DNA of 64,000 nt from Clostridium rhizosphaerae (GCF_016765585.1 NZ_JAESWC010000014.1:186001-250000); one strand, 5' to 3'; numbered from the stretch's first letter, positions 1 through 8,182 are shown. Made by a program: numbers and translations. The notes: a model not told the origin generated them from the sequence alone.

Positions 1-208
1 CTTCAACATCTTTCCCCTGTCTCTTTAACTGAGCTATTTCCTTTGACAAAGTATTTCTCTTGCTTTGAAGTGTCTCAACTTTAACTAAAAGCTCTCTTCT
101 TTCCTTATCCAGCTCTAATATTTCTGTAAAATCAACCTCATCCATACGCTTTAGAAGCGCTGCCTTTACTTTTTCAGGGTTTTCTCTAATTAAATTTAAA
201 TCTAACAT
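1..208 (-). CDS. serS: Seryl-tRNA synthetase, N-terminal part (cut by window edge)
   Basis: This is the first 69 codons of seryl-tRNA synthetase, which charges tRNA-Ser with serine in the cytoplasm. The translation begins MLDLNLIRENPEKVKAAL and runs into the Lys/Glu-rich helices of the long N-terminal coiled-coil arm that grips the tRNA-Ser variable arm. The ATG at 206-208 follows an AGGAGG-type ribosome-binding site. The upstream leader is a T-box, which independently fits an aminoacyl-tRNA synthetase gene. The remainder of the gene lies left of the window, so the catalytic motifs cannot be checked. Confidence 0.95.
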   Translation of the reverse strand, partial: MLDLNLIRENPEKVKAALLKRMDEVDFTEILELDKERRELLVKVETLQSKRNTLSKEIAQLKRQGKDVE

Positions 209-261
209 ATCTATTTAGCCTCCTATAATCAATTTACCTTTATAAACTTACTGCAAAATAA

Positions 262-485
262 AAACTTCCGCCTCTGTATAAAAACAGAGACGGAAGTATA
301 TCCGCGTTGCCACTCTCATTGTCAAATAAAAATTTGACCTCTCAACAGTGCTTTAAAGGGCACAAACCATTGACTTTTCGTCTAAGTTCAAGAAGTGGAT
401 TGACTATTTCCTGCATCGGTTTTCACCAACCACCGACTCTCTTAAGCAGTTCTTAAGTCTTAGCTTCCATCATAACCTTATATAT
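262..485 (-). promoter_or_regulatory. T-box riboswitch upstream of serS
   Basis: On the minus strand the conserved T-box motif GAGAGTGGCAACGCGG lies at 302-318. It is followed by a strong terminator hairpin at 264-297 (14-bp stem with one G-U) and a U-run. Upstream lie long helices that would form Stem I. Uncharged tRNA-Ser is expected to pair with the specifier codon and the T-box bulge, melt the terminator and permit serS transcription. A UCC at about 397-399 is a possible specifier codon, but I could not fold the region to prove it. A plausible promoter (TTGCAC at 534-539, TATGAT at 510-515) precedes the leader. Confidence 0.92.
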
Positions 486-563
486 TTATTAAACACTAGT
501 ATTTATATTATCATAGATTTTAACACTTATTTTGTGCAAAGTAAACACAAAATATTCAAAATC

Positions 564-1046
564 TTATTCTAAAATCATTAAATGAAACTTTGATACAGTT
601 ATTCCTTTTGCTCTGTCAAAGCTCATTTTTCTCTTAAAGCCTGATTTTTCATATAATCTTATTGCTCTTTTATTAAAATCAGCTACTGTTAATCTAATGT
701 TATCAGTTGAATACATTGCTTTAGCAAATTGTATTCCGCTGCTTAAAAACTTTTCTCCTAATCCTTTTCCACATAAATCTGGTCTCATGCCAAGCCCTAT
801 ATCAACATAATCATCATCTTTATATACCAAGTGCTGATTTCCGGCAGGCACCTGTGCAGCTTTTCCAAAACAATAGAATCCAATAATCTTCCCCTCTTCA
901 TCAGTTACTGAATAATAGTCTCCACTCATAAATTCATCTATACACTCTAAGCTTCCATCCATACTATATATAGAGTATGGCTCTTCATATTCCCAAGTGG
1001 AGATTTTAACAGCTGCAGATTCGTCCATCTTTTTAATAAAAAACAT
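564..1046 (-). CDS. GNAT family N-acetyltransferase
   Basis: A 160-residue cytoplasmic protein with the GNAT acetyl-CoA binding motif (CGKGLGEKF, about residues 92-100). The family's closing pattern, in which AIRLYEKSGF leads into the last strands, is also present. GNATs move an acetyl group from acetyl-CoA to an amine; the substrate here is unknown. The ATG follows AGGGGGCG with 5 bases between. It is the third gene of a leftward set with the methyltransferase and P-loop protein, 95 bases downstream of the latter. A leader resembling antibiotic-inducible attenuation heads the set, so drug or metabolite modification is an inference worth testing. Confidence 0.85.
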   Translation of the reverse strand: MFFIKKMDESAAVKISTWEYEEPYSIYSMDGSLECIDEFMSGDYYSVTDEEGKIIGFYCFGKAAQVPAGNQHLVYKDDDYVDIGLGMRPDLCGKGLGEKFLSSGIQFAKAMYSTDNIRLTVADFNKRAIRLYEKSGFKRKMSFDRAKGITVSKFHLMILE

Positions 1047-1141
1047 AGTTTCGCCCCCTATTATCTACATTTGTAGAACCCTTAACTACCTTTTTATATT
1101 TATGATTTGTTCAACCCTCTTATTACGATTATCGTATATCA

Positions 1142-1990
1142 TCACAACTCATTCCCCAGAAACTTTTCAATTTTATTGTAGCAATTCTCCCAGTTGTAGC
1201 CGGAATTATCTAATATTAATTTATCTATAGATAACTTTTCTAGAAGTTCAAGTTCTACACTTCTTCTATCCTCAAAAAACTTCACAGTACCATCAAATCC
1301 ATTTAAATCATGCTTTTCCCCATAAGCCTGATTACAAATATATTCTATAACAAAATTAATCCAGCCTTTATCTCTAATCTCCGCTACTCTTTTAATAGTT
1401 TCCCTTACACTTTCTTGATAATAATAAATAAGCTTAGGATTCAATTTATTAATTATATTTTCGATTTGAAGCACATGACTCATAATATATTCCTTAGCAG
1501 TACAATGTCTTGCCATCATTACAACTAAAGGATTTTGTATGAAACAGCACTCAAATATATATACTTTATCTTCCTTGCTTGCTCTTTCTGCAAATTCATT
1601 CCACCTTTTAAGTGTAAGTTCATGATATCTCTCTAAAGATAAACCATCACACACATCAAACTTAATAATTTCATTATATAGATCTTCCGAAAGTTCATTG
1701 CCCCTCTCATTTTTAATTTTACCATAATGTATAAAGATATTATTATCTTTCTTTATTACACTGCTTTCTAATATAGGCTTAAATCTTTCGTATTTTAAAA
1801 GCAACAGCTCATACTCAGCTTTACTCAAACAAGCTACTGCTTCAAAATCTGCAGGATGTTCTAAATTGCCTTCACTATACAATTCATTATCTATACCTTC
1901 CTTATCCAGCAGTTTTTTAATAAATTCAGCCGTTGTAGTTTTACCTGAACCAGGTATTCCCTCTACTATAATCAATTTAGTTTTTGTCAT
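1142..1990 (-). CDS. P-loop kinase-like / AAA-type NTPase of unknown substrate
   Basis: A 282-residue soluble protein opening with a beta strand and a perfect Walker A loop, GIPGSGKTT, at residues 11-19. That is the layout of small-molecule and nucleotide kinases. Further motifs are not diagnostic: there is a VYIFECCFIQNPL strand in the middle and a helical C-terminus. The ATG is preceded by GGAGG with 7 bases between and lies 13 bases after the methyltransferase stop, so the two are surely cotranscribed. Thymidylate-kinase-like and antibiotic-phosphotransferase-like proteins share this fold. The substrate cannot be told from the sequence. Confidence 0.75.
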   Translation of the reverse strand: MTKTKLIIVEGIPGSGKTTTAEFIKKLLDKEGIDNELYSEGNLEHPADFEAVACLSKAEYELLLLKYERFKPILESSVIKKDNNIFIHYGKIKNERGNELSEDLYNEIIKFDVCDGLSLERYHELTLKRWNEFAERASKEDKVYIFECCFIQNPLVVMMARHCTAKEYIMSHVLQIENIINKLNPKLIYYYQESVRETIKRVAEIRDKGWINFVIEYICNQAYGEKHDLNGFDGTVKFFEDRRSVELELLEKLSIDKLILDNSGYNWENCYNKIEKFLGNEL

Positions 1991-2003
1991 ATAAAATCCT
2001 CCA

Positions 2004-2678
2004 TTATTCTACGAAATAAATTGTGTGCTCTCCTTCTTTAAATACAAGTTCAAACTTAGCAAAACCAGCTTCGTTAAAAAGCTTTTTCTGAGTTTCTATT
2101 GAGAATGGTATATCTATGTGATAAAGCTTGCCCGCCTCAAGGCCAAACTTCTCATAAGCTTTATAGTATTCCTTTAGCCATTTTTCTTCATTTTCCTGAC
2201 TTACCACATAATCTCCTTCAATATATCTTCCACCATCCTTCACTGCACTTCTAATCTTTTCATAAAGCTTCTTCTTTTCATCGTATATAAAATGATGCAT
2301 TGTCATAACTGATATTACATAGTCGTAGCTTTTTACTCCAAAGGAATGTGTAAGGTAAGAATCCTTAATTATATTGATTTGATTTTTTTTGCTTTTGTAC
2401 TTTTCTAAAAGTATTTCAAGCATCTGCTCTGACATATCAATGCAGGTTATTCTTGCATTGGGGGCCTTTTTAAATATTCCCTCTATCTCTAGACCGGTAC
2501 CACATCCTAAATCTAATATTTCAACCTCCTTATCCGTTTCTTCTATAGAACATGATATTAAGTTATAATAAGTCTCAAAGGAATTAACAGTATCCCTCAT
2601 ATGTGCTTCGTATCCTACTGCCCTTTCATTAAAAAAACTTGACATTTCCTCGTACTTAACAGTTTCTTGACTACTCAT
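2004..2678 (-). CDS. Class I SAM-dependent methyltransferase
   Basis: A 224-residue soluble methyltransferase. The SAM-binding motif I, ILDLGCGTG, lies at residues 54-62, an acidic residue ends the second strand (CIDMSEQM), and motif IV-like YDYVISVMTMHHF follows. The reading frame is open 12 codons further upstream. I chose the ATG at 2678 because GGAGAGGG sits 7 bases before it. It is the first gene of a three-gene operon whose 350-base leader holds a short translated peptide and two terminators. The methyl acceptor is unknown. The attenuator context suggests protection against or modification of a translation inhibitor, but this is inference. Confidence 0.85.
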   Translation of the reverse strand: MSSQETVKYEEMSSFFNERAVGYEAHMRDTVNSFETYYNLISCSIEETDKEVEILDLGCGTGLEIEGIFKKAPNARITCIDMSEQMLEILLEKYKSKKNQINIIKDSYLTHSFGVKSYDYVISVMTMHHFIYDEKKKLYEKIRSAVKDGGRYIEGDYVVSQENEEKWLKEYYKAYEKFGLEAGKLYHIDIPFSIETQKKLFNEAGFAKFELVFKEGEHTIYFVE

Positions 2679-2719
2679 AATAAATCCCTCTCCTAATTTA
2701 AGTTTATTTCTCAATAAAA

Positions 2720-2752
2720 TAAAAAACGTAAAGAAGACTAGCTTCCTTACGT
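2720..2752 (-). terminator. Second leader terminator before the methyltransferase
   Basis: On the minus strand ACGTAAGGAAG pairs with CTTCTTTACGT (2742-2752 with 2726-2736, one G-U) and six U residues follow. It sits only 42 bases before the methyltransferase start, inside the same leader as the terminator at 2787-2812. Two serial intrinsic terminators in one leader imply tight attenuation. Confidence 0.8.
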
Positions 2753-2786
2753 CAATTCAGCATTACTAAATACCTATTTCATGAAA

Positions 2787-2812
2787 TAAAAAAGCCATAC
2801 AAACAGTATGGC
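2787..2812 (-). terminator. First leader terminator (attenuator)
   Basis: On the minus strand GCCATAC (2806-2812) pairs perfectly with GTATGGC (2794-2800) around a 5-base loop, followed directly by a run of U residues. It lies about 160 bases after the leader-peptide stop codon and upstream of any full gene, so it must act on the leader transcript. Confidence 0.8.
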
Positions 2813-2863
2813 GTAAATTCATGTAACAAGCAGTATAAAACAAGACTATAATAAACGCTATAT

Positions 2864-2994
2864 CATTCTTAACATTGGTCTCTAAGAAACACAACAAACA
2901 AACCTGAGCTTTATATAATTTAAAATTATATAAGTCAAGCCAAAAGCTTCTTAGATTAATTATTAAATTTAATTATTTAACAATGTTTAGAATG
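2864..2994 (-). promoter_or_regulatory. Structured attenuator leader overlapping a leader peptide
   Basis: Three nested helices are visible. The leader-peptide codons at 2981-2994 pair with 2864-2877 (13 of 14 positions). Bases 2948-2955 pair with 2881-2888 (8 of 8). An 11-bp perfect inverted repeat spans 2911-2933. Because the outer helix uses the peptide's own coding sequence, a ribosome paused on the peptide would stop that helix forming. This is the arrangement known from leaders of inducible erm, ABC-F and similar resistance genes. I could not identify the exact antiterminator by eye. Confidence 0.65.
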
Positions 2995-3005
2995 AACTTT
3001 AACAT
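2973..3005 (-). CDS. Leader peptide MLKFILNIVK
   Basis: An 11-codon open frame encodes the 10-residue peptide MLKFILNIVK and a TAA stop. The ATG at 3003-3005 has GGAGG (3016-3020) 10 bases ahead. It lies about 26 bases after the predicted transcription start and is the first translatable frame of the methyltransferase operon transcript. Its codons form one arm of a long leader helix. It is probably a sensor of ribosome stalling rather than a functional product. Confidence 0.65.
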   Translation of the reverse strand: MLKFILNIVK

Positions 3006-3037
3006 CTATTAAGTACCTCCGTATTTCCTTTATCTAA

Positions 3038-3066
3038 ATATTATCATCACTTCCTTATGATGTCAA
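3038..3066 (-). promoter_or_regulatory. Sigma-A promoter of the methyltransferase operon
   Basis: The minus strand carries a consensus -35 TTGACA (3061-3066) and a -10 TAATAT (3038-3043) separated by 17 bases. This predicts a start near 3031, giving a leader of about 350 bases before the methyltransferase. Confidence 0.85.
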
Positions 3067-3154
3067 TTACTATGCCAGTGTAATATTTATTCAATAAATT
3101 ACACAATCTATCTTTAAATAGTATTTAACAATTAATAGAAAAGAGGCACTTATT

Positions 3155-3322
3155 ATGAATGACTATCCTAAAAAGCACAAATTTCTAGATTTCTTAAATC
3201 GAATTGGTGAGGCCGCAGACTTTGTTAATACTGATTATTTAAACTTAACTAATTTATCTAAACCCCCGCTTAATTTTGAAAGCAAATATAATACAGGCCA
3301 GGATAATAATGACTTTGATTAA
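3155..3322 (+). CDS. Small hypothetical protein, 55 residues
   Basis: An ATG with AAAAGAGG 5 bases upstream opens a 55-codon frame encoding a charged, soluble, Asn/Asp-rich protein (starts MNDYPKKHKFLDFLNR, ends in NNDFD). An intrinsic terminator begins at its stop codon, which supports it being a real transcribed gene. I recognise no family. It points away from the attenuated operon and lies 89 bases upstream of that operon's promoter. Confidence 0.55.
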   Translation: MNDYPKKHKFLDFLNRIGEAADFVNTDYLNLTNLSKPPLNFESKYNTGQDNNDFD

Positions 3323-3357
3323 AAACCCTTGGTTACAAAAGTGCCCCAGGGTTTTTA
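3321..3357 (+). terminator. Intrinsic terminator of the small gene
   Basis: AAAAACCCTTGG pairs with CCAGGGTTTTT around a short loop, followed by a U-run on the plus strand. It starts at the stop codon of the 55-residue frame. Confidence 0.8.
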
Positions 3358-3525
3358 TCAGTTACAGCATCATATATTAATAAAATGCTTATGAAATTCT
3401 GCTTAACTTTATCTCACACCTTATTGTATTTGCTGTAATAAATATGGAGAAACACTTCTTTTGAAAATAAAGTAAACATTGTATAATATAGGTGTATATT
3501 ATTTTTAGTAGAGGTGTATTAAATT

Positions 3526-4176
3526 ATGACAATAAAGTTAGCCCTAATTGTACCATTTCTAATTTTGTGCATACTAAATGTCTTTTATGAGAAAAATGGC
3601 AAAAGAAAAGGGGTAGTATTTACCAAGCCACTTTTAATGCCCCTTCTTGGAGTTTTCTATTCACTAAACACAGCACATATAAACTACTATATTCTTTTAG
3701 CATTAACCTTTGGGTTTTTAGGTGATGTCTTTTTACTGAAAAATAATAGAAACAGCTTGGTTTTAGCTGGTATTGTATCATTCTTAATAGGTCATGTATT
3801 TTATATTTTTATTTTTGCTTTAAGTTCATATATGTTAAAACCTATACCTATTTGGTTCTTATTATTCTTACTCCCCTATATTGGTATAGCCTATTTAATG
3901 TTTAAGAAGCTCTTATCTACAATGGAGTCTATGAAGTTTCCAGCTATTATTTATATGTGTGTACTCTGTACCATGAGCTTTATGAGTTTATCGCGTATTT
4001 GGGCTGTTTCCTTATTATCCTTTATGCTAACATTTTTAGGATCATTGTCCTTTTTAATATCAGATTCCATATTGGCATTTGATATGTTTTCTGCTCGAAA
4101 AGGAAATAATGGTGCAGTCATAATGGCAACCTATACTTTTGCACAGCTTTTGATTGTTATAGGATTATTGGTATAA
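3526..4176 (+). CDS. YhhN family membrane protein (lysoplasmalogenase-like)
   Basis: A 216-residue, highly hydrophobic protein with about seven or eight predicted membrane helices. The family's acidic FGFLGDVFLL segment lies at the end of an early helix and a matching SLSFLISDSILAF segment near the C-terminus. YhhN/TMEM86 proteins hydrolyse the vinyl-ether bond of lysoplasmalogens, and many clostridia make plasmalogens, so that role fits. The start has AGAGGTG ahead, and a TATAAT at about 3482 marks the promoter. It is a single gene ending at a strong terminator. Confidence 0.75.
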   Translation: MTIKLALIVPFLILCILNVFYEKNGKRKGVVFTKPLLMPLLGVFYSLNTAHINYYILLALTFGFLGDVFLLKNNRNSLVLAGIVSFLIGHVFYIFIFALSSYMLKPIPIWFLLFLLPYIGIAYLMFKKLLSTMESMKFPAIIYMCVLCTMSFMSLSRIWAVSLLSFMLTFLGSLSFLISDSILAFDMFSARKGNNGAVIMATYTFAQLLIVIGLLV

Positions 4177-4179
4177 AAT

Positions 4180-4225
4180 AAAAAGATCACATTGAAATCA
4201 GAAAACTTACAATGTGATCTTTTTT
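4180..4225. terminator. Bidirectional terminator between convergent genes
   Basis: AAAAAGATCACATTG and CAATGTGATCTTTTTT form a 15-bp perfect stem with A-runs and T-runs on both sides. It lies between the YhhN gene (+) and the DUF3810 gene (-) and can terminate both. Confidence 0.9.
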
Positions 4226-4238
4226 CAATATTAAATTA

Positions 4239-5312
4239 TTATTTCTTTTTATATTCAGCAAGCAGCAAATCTACCATTCTTCCGTAGCTCTGTACTCCAT
4301 CCTTTTGTCCGTTTGATTTTAAATATGTATTATTTACTTGATTAGTAATTTTCTCAGTTTTTCCCTTATACTTCTGCCAATACTCTGAATCATATACAAG
4401 ATCTCTTCTCACACCTTCAGAATAGGTTTTAGCAAGGTGTTTATAACTTTCCATATCATTATCTGCAAGTGCATTCATGGAATATATAACTGCCAGCATC
4501 ACGCCGGAATACTGAAAATCATTGTCTGGATGCATTGAACAGGTTACATAGGCAATATAATTTGCTTCATCCTCTCTTGCAAAACCTCTCTGATGAGCCA
4601 TTTCATGAGCTGCTGTAGCTGGCAGCATATAGTCAGTAACATTAATATTTACATTTGGTTCACCTGTATAAGGCATATAAATACCAGTAATACCTGTGTA
4701 AGACATTTTTTCAGACAACAAAATCCTCTTAGGAGGGCCGTATTTTCCTCCAAGTTCAGGATAGATTTTAGAGGCAGCCTCATAGCCTGAGGCTTCTCTT
4801 TTGAAAACATCTTTATAGCCTCCTTGAATCGTCATAACACCTTTGGGATTTTCGTAAACTTTGCTTCTTAAAGTATTAGCTCTTGCTATAAGACTTTCAC
4901 AAAGCTTATATAAATCTTCCTTAGAGGATTTTTCTATCTTAAGGTTTGCAATCTTATCGAAGGATATTCTATTATAATTAAAACCCCAAAAAATCATGAA
5001 TATAATATATAAACTTGAAGCAAAAGCTAAAATATTTATAAGCTGCTTAATAAATCCTCCTTTTACTATTTTAATAAACAAAACAATAAATGATATCACT
5101 AAAATTATTACAAGTGTTATTATCAAAAATTCTGCTGCTGAAAAAGGAAAAACACCTGTAATTATGCTGAGTCCTTGTCTTATAGGCCTATCTAAGCCAG
5201 TTGAATAATACTTTTCAATAAACTCGGGATAGCTTTTGGTTATAATGTTTAAAATAAAAATTATTGGCGCAAGTGCAATTATTATTATCTTTGACCTTAA
5301 CTTATCATTCAT
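4239..5312 (-). CDS. DUF3810 family putative membrane zinc metallopeptidase
   Basis: A 357-residue protein with three membrane helices in the first 110 residues followed by a large soluble domain. The soluble domain contains HEMAH at residues 236-240 and a downstream acidic REDEANYIAY stretch. That is the HExxH plus Glu pattern of gluzincin-like peptidases and the hallmark of DUF3810. Substrate and role are not known for the family. The active site probably faces outward, given the helix layout. It ends at the shared terminator and appears to be a single gene. Confidence 0.8.
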   Translation of the reverse strand: MNDKLRSKIIIIALAPIIFILNIITKSYPEFIEKYYSTGLDRPIRQGLSIITGVFPFSAAEFLIITLVIILVISFIVLFIKIVKGGFIKQLINILAFASSLYIIFMIFWGFNYNRISFDKIANLKIEKSSKEDLYKLCESLIARANTLRSKVYENPKGVMTIQGGYKDVFKREASGYEAASKIYPELGGKYGPPKRILLSEKMSYTGITGIYMPYTGEPNVNINVTDYMLPATAAHEMAHQRGFAREDEANYIAYVTCSMHPDNDFQYSGVMLAVIYSMNALADNDMESYKHLAKTYSEGVRRDLVYDSEYWQKYKGKTEKITNQVNNTYLKSNGQKDGVQSYGRMVDLLLAEYKKK

Positions 5313-5412
5313 AAACAGCCTCTCAACTTATACCTTAAAACTTATTATTTACCTTTATTTGTATTAATTATATTACATAAACGCTTCGTAGAATATATAA
5401 ATTTTATTAAAT

Positions 5413-5669
5413 AAAAAAGGGACTGTTACAGAAACACCTAAACTTAGCATGTTATTTGAATTCGTAGAAACATTTGAGCGAGCAGTAATAAGACTTTAAT
5501 AAAAAAACTTATAAAGCCGTTAAGAATCCTATATTGTTTAAGCGTAGCGAGTTTATAGGATTTAGGCTTTATAAATTTTTTTATTATTAGTCTTATCTGC
5601 ACAGCGAAAGTTTCCCAGAATTCAAATAACGTGCAATGGGTTTAGGTGTTTTTCAACAGTCCCTTTTTT
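5413..5669. repeat. 257-bp long-hairpin element (MITE-like)
   Basis: The sequence starts AAAAAAGGGACTGTT and ends AACAGTCCCTTTTTT. Between these ends, further arms match in inverted order: ACACCTAAAC with GTTTAGGTGT, TTATTTGAATTC with GAATTCAAATAA, AATAAGACT with AGTCTTA, and CTTATAAAGCC with GGCTTTATAA. The whole segment can fold back into one long interrupted hairpin. It encodes no protein and lies directly after the stop codon of the 115-residue gene, so it may also terminate transcription. Its structure suggests a miniature inverted-repeat element, but no clear target duplication was seen. Confidence 0.65.
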
Positions 5670-5670
5670 C

Positions 5671-6018
5671 TTAATTAGCTTTTTTTAAAGTAATATAATT
5701 ATTTTTAAACAGCTTTTCTACAAGCTTAATTCTTGCAGCCGCCTCGTCTCTTGCTTCAACTTTTATTACTTCCTCAGAGCCTACTTTATATTCATAAATT
5801 CTGCCGCCTATTTTTAAAACCTTGGCTGCACATTCTCCATATTGTTTGTATTCATCAGTTCCTTTTTTGATATATTCAACATCTACATTATTTTCTTCCG
5901 CGATTTTTATTATATCTTCCCACTTAAAATCAAGATAGGAATACATAAAAACCTCATTTTCCTTAAGACCAGAAAAAAAATCTTTTCTATTAGAATATTG
6001 TGTTAAGTACTTAACCAT
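5671..6018 (-). CDS. Hypothetical protein, 115 residues
   Basis: A small soluble protein starting MVKYLTQYSNRKDFF with an alternating alpha/beta pattern, no signal peptide and no recognisable motif. The ATG has AGGAGGG upstream with 8 bases between. The stop codon abuts the long-hairpin element. Composition and codon use match the neighbours, so it is likely real. I cannot assign a function. Confidence 0.65.
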   Translation of the reverse strand: MVKYLTQYSNRKDFFSGLKENEVFMYSYLDFKWEDIIKIAEENNVDVEYIKKGTDEYKQYGECAAKVLKIGGRIYEYKVGSEEVIKVEARDEAAARIKLVEKLFKNNYITLKKAN

Positions 6019-6201
6019 TTTTCTATCCCTCCTGCATTTCTCATACTAACCATAATAGCTATTACTATTATGCATCCTGTACTGCTCATGCAGTCCATAA
6101 AAACAAATAGTTCTTATGGCTCCATTTATTGAACATTATAAGTCAATGGTTAAGCTATTACAAATCATAATTATTTCCATAAATGGTACTACAAATTTAC
6201 G

Positions 6202-6963
6202 CTAATCTTCTTTTTTATGAAAAACATTTTCCTTTACAGCTTCTCCAAAAGCCTTCCATGCAAACACTGGCAAAACTAGCTGTCTTCGCCATCTTGAAGG
6301 TTGTGATAATAATCTATGAAGCCACTCAATATTTAACTTTTGCCATATAAGAGGAGCCCTTTTTACTTTTCCAGCAATTACATCTAAACTTCCACCTACA
6401 CCAAAAGTTACCTTTGCGTTAAGCCTTAGTTTATTATTATAAATCCATTTTTCTGCTCTAGGTGCTCCTAAGGCTACGATTAAAATATCTGGTTTTAAAT
6501 TACTAATCTCTTCTATTATTTTTTCTTCCTCTTCTTTATTAAAAAAACCATTATGTCTTCCCGTAACTACAATATTAGAATTTTTCTCTTTTATTATCTC
6601 TACAGCTTTTTTATTTGTTTCTTCATCTGCGCCTAAAAAGTAAAAAGACCAGCCTCTCTCATTACCTCTGTCTAATACTCTCGCTAGTAAATCCACCCCC
6701 GTAACTCTCTCCGGCAGTAAATCCTTCTTCCATTTTGAGGCTAATATTATGCCTACACCATCCGGCGTTATCAAATCTGTATCATCTATTATATCTTGAA
6801 GAACCTTCTCTTTTTTATAACTAACAACGATTTCCGGATTGCCTGTTATTATATGATAAGGCTTTTTTCTATCTGAATTGATTTGATTTTCTATTATATC
6901 TACTGTTCCATCAGTAGTAATTCTATTAAAGGGAACTCCCAATATTTTTACGATATCTCTCAT
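6202..6963 (-). CDS. WecG/TagA/CpsF family glycosyltransferase
   Basis: A 253-residue soluble enzyme with the family's landmarks: ILGVPFNRITTDGTVD at the N-terminus, the LITPDGVGIILASK segment with the catalytic-region Asp, VALGAPRAEKWI and FGVGGSLDVIAGK. The basic tail (WLHRLLSQPSRWRRQ) binds the membrane in characterised TagA. The family transfers N-acetylmannosamine or a related sugar to an undecaprenyl-linked acceptor at the start of wall teichoic acid or capsule synthesis. No other wall-polymer genes adjoin it, so the exact polymer is open. Confidence 0.9.
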   Translation of the reverse strand: MRDIVKILGVPFNRITTDGTVDIIENQINSDRKKPYHIITGNPEIVVSYKKEKVLQDIIDDTDLITPDGVGIILASKWKKDLLPERVTGVDLLARVLDRGNERGWSFYFLGADEETNKKAVEIIKEKNSNIVVTGRHNGFFNKEEEEKIIEEISNLKPDILIVALGAPRAEKWIYNNKLRLNAKVTFGVGGSLDVIAGKVKRAPLIWQKLNIEWLHRLLSQPSRWRRQLVLPVFAWKAFGEAVKENVFHKKED

Positions 6964-7108
6964 AAAACATTCACCTTTTCCTTTGTATTTATGTAAATAT
7001 TTTAACTTAAATTCTATTATTTTTAAATACTTAACAATATATTAGATTGTGTTATAATCAAAATATATTTGTTTAAGCAGACATTAATTTGACTGAAAGG
7101 AAAATAAT

Positions 7109-7531
7109 ATGAATATTAAACTAAAATTCGATTGCGATAATATAAATTGGGAAATTGTTTGTGAGGTGATTGAAAAAGCCGGTCTTTCAACCCATCCTGT
7201 CAAAGAAACACAAATAGCCTTTGAAAATAGCTTTGCATGCGTATTTGTATTCGATGATGATAATCTTATAGGCACTGGAAGAGCAATTTCAGATGGAGTT
7301 TTTCAGGCTGGCATTTACGATATAGCTGTACTACCTGAATATCATAAAAAAGGTATTGGAAGAGTTATTATGGAAGGGCTTGAAAGCAAGCTTCAAAATA
7401 TGAATATAATATTGTATGCAAATCCAACAGCACAAAGCTTTTATAAAAAGCTTGGGTATTCTAAGATGCTTACAGGCATGGCAAAATTTAAAAATGAAGA
7501 ATCTATGAGAAACAGAGGCTTCATAGAGTAA
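7109..7531 (+). CDS. GNAT family N-acetyltransferase
   Basis: A 140-residue GNAT with acetyl-CoA loop KKGIGRVIM after the strand IYDIAVLPEY, and the late pattern AQSFYKKLGY. Length is typical of a minimal GNAT. The start has GAAAGGAAAA ahead and a TATAAT at about 7053 with TTAACA 16 bases upstream. It may be cotranscribed with the nitroreductase 72 bases downstream. The substrate is unknown. Confidence 0.85.
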   Translation: MNIKLKFDCDNINWEIVCEVIEKAGLSTHPVKETQIAFENSFACVFVFDDDNLIGTGRAISDGVFQAGIYDIAVLPEYHKKGIGRVIMEGLESKLQNMNIILYANPTAQSFYKKLGYSKMLTGMAKFKNEESMRNRGFIE

Positions 7532-7603
7532 GTAAAGACAAGTTAATTTAAAGGTGTTATCATATTTATATTAAGATAATTTTTATTAAATGGGGGTAAC
7601 AAA

Positions 7604-8176
7604 ATGATTCGTGATTTAGTTGAAAAAAATCGAACCTATAGAAGATTTTATGAAGATGTTAAAATTGAAGAAAGCACTTTAAAGGACTTAGTAGACTTAG
7701 CACGCTTATCCTCTTCAGGAGCTAATCTTCAACCTCTAAAGTACATAATTTCAAGCAGTGAAGAAAAAAATAAGTTAGTTTTCCCAAACTTAAGATGGGC
7801 AGGCTACTTAAAGGATTGGGATGGTCCATCAGAAGGTGAAAGACCTGCTGGTTATATTATAATGCTTTTAGATAAAGAAATAAGCAAAAACCCTATGTGG
7901 GATCATGGCATAGCTTGCCAAAGTGTTCTATTAGGAGCTGCCGAAAAAGGGCTTGGCGGATGCATGTTTGGTTCTGTAGATAGAGATGCCTTAAGAGCTA
8001 CTTTAAATATTCCTGAAAAATATGAAATTCTTCTTGTTATAGCTCTTGGAAAGCCAAAGGAAGAAGTTGTTCTAGAGAATTTAAATACTTCAAAGGATAT
8101 TAAATACTGGAGAGATGAAAACCAGGTTCACCACGTTCCTAAGAGAAGACTTGAGGATATGATTTTAGATTTATAA
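7604..8176 (+). CDS. Nitroreductase family protein
   Basis: A 190-residue flavoenzyme of the nitroreductase fold. The N-terminal motif VEKNRTYRRFYED binds the FMN phosphate, SSSGANLQPLKYIISS is the second FMN contact region, and AEKGLGGCMFGS is the conserved glycine-rich segment. Such enzymes reduce nitro groups, quinones or flavins using NAD(P)H and work as dimers in the cytoplasm. The natural substrate is not predictable. A GGGGG site precedes the ATG and a terminator follows. Confidence 0.88.
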   Translation: MIRDLVEKNRTYRRFYEDVKIEESTLKDLVDLARLSSSGANLQPLKYIISSSEEKNKLVFPNLRWAGYLKDWDGPSEGERPAGYIIMLLDKEISKNPMWDHGIACQSVLLGAAEKGLGGCMFGSVDRDALRATLNIPEKYEILLVIALGKPKEEVVLENLNTSKDIKYWRDENQVHHVPKRRLEDMILDL

Positions 8177-8182
8177 TTATTT

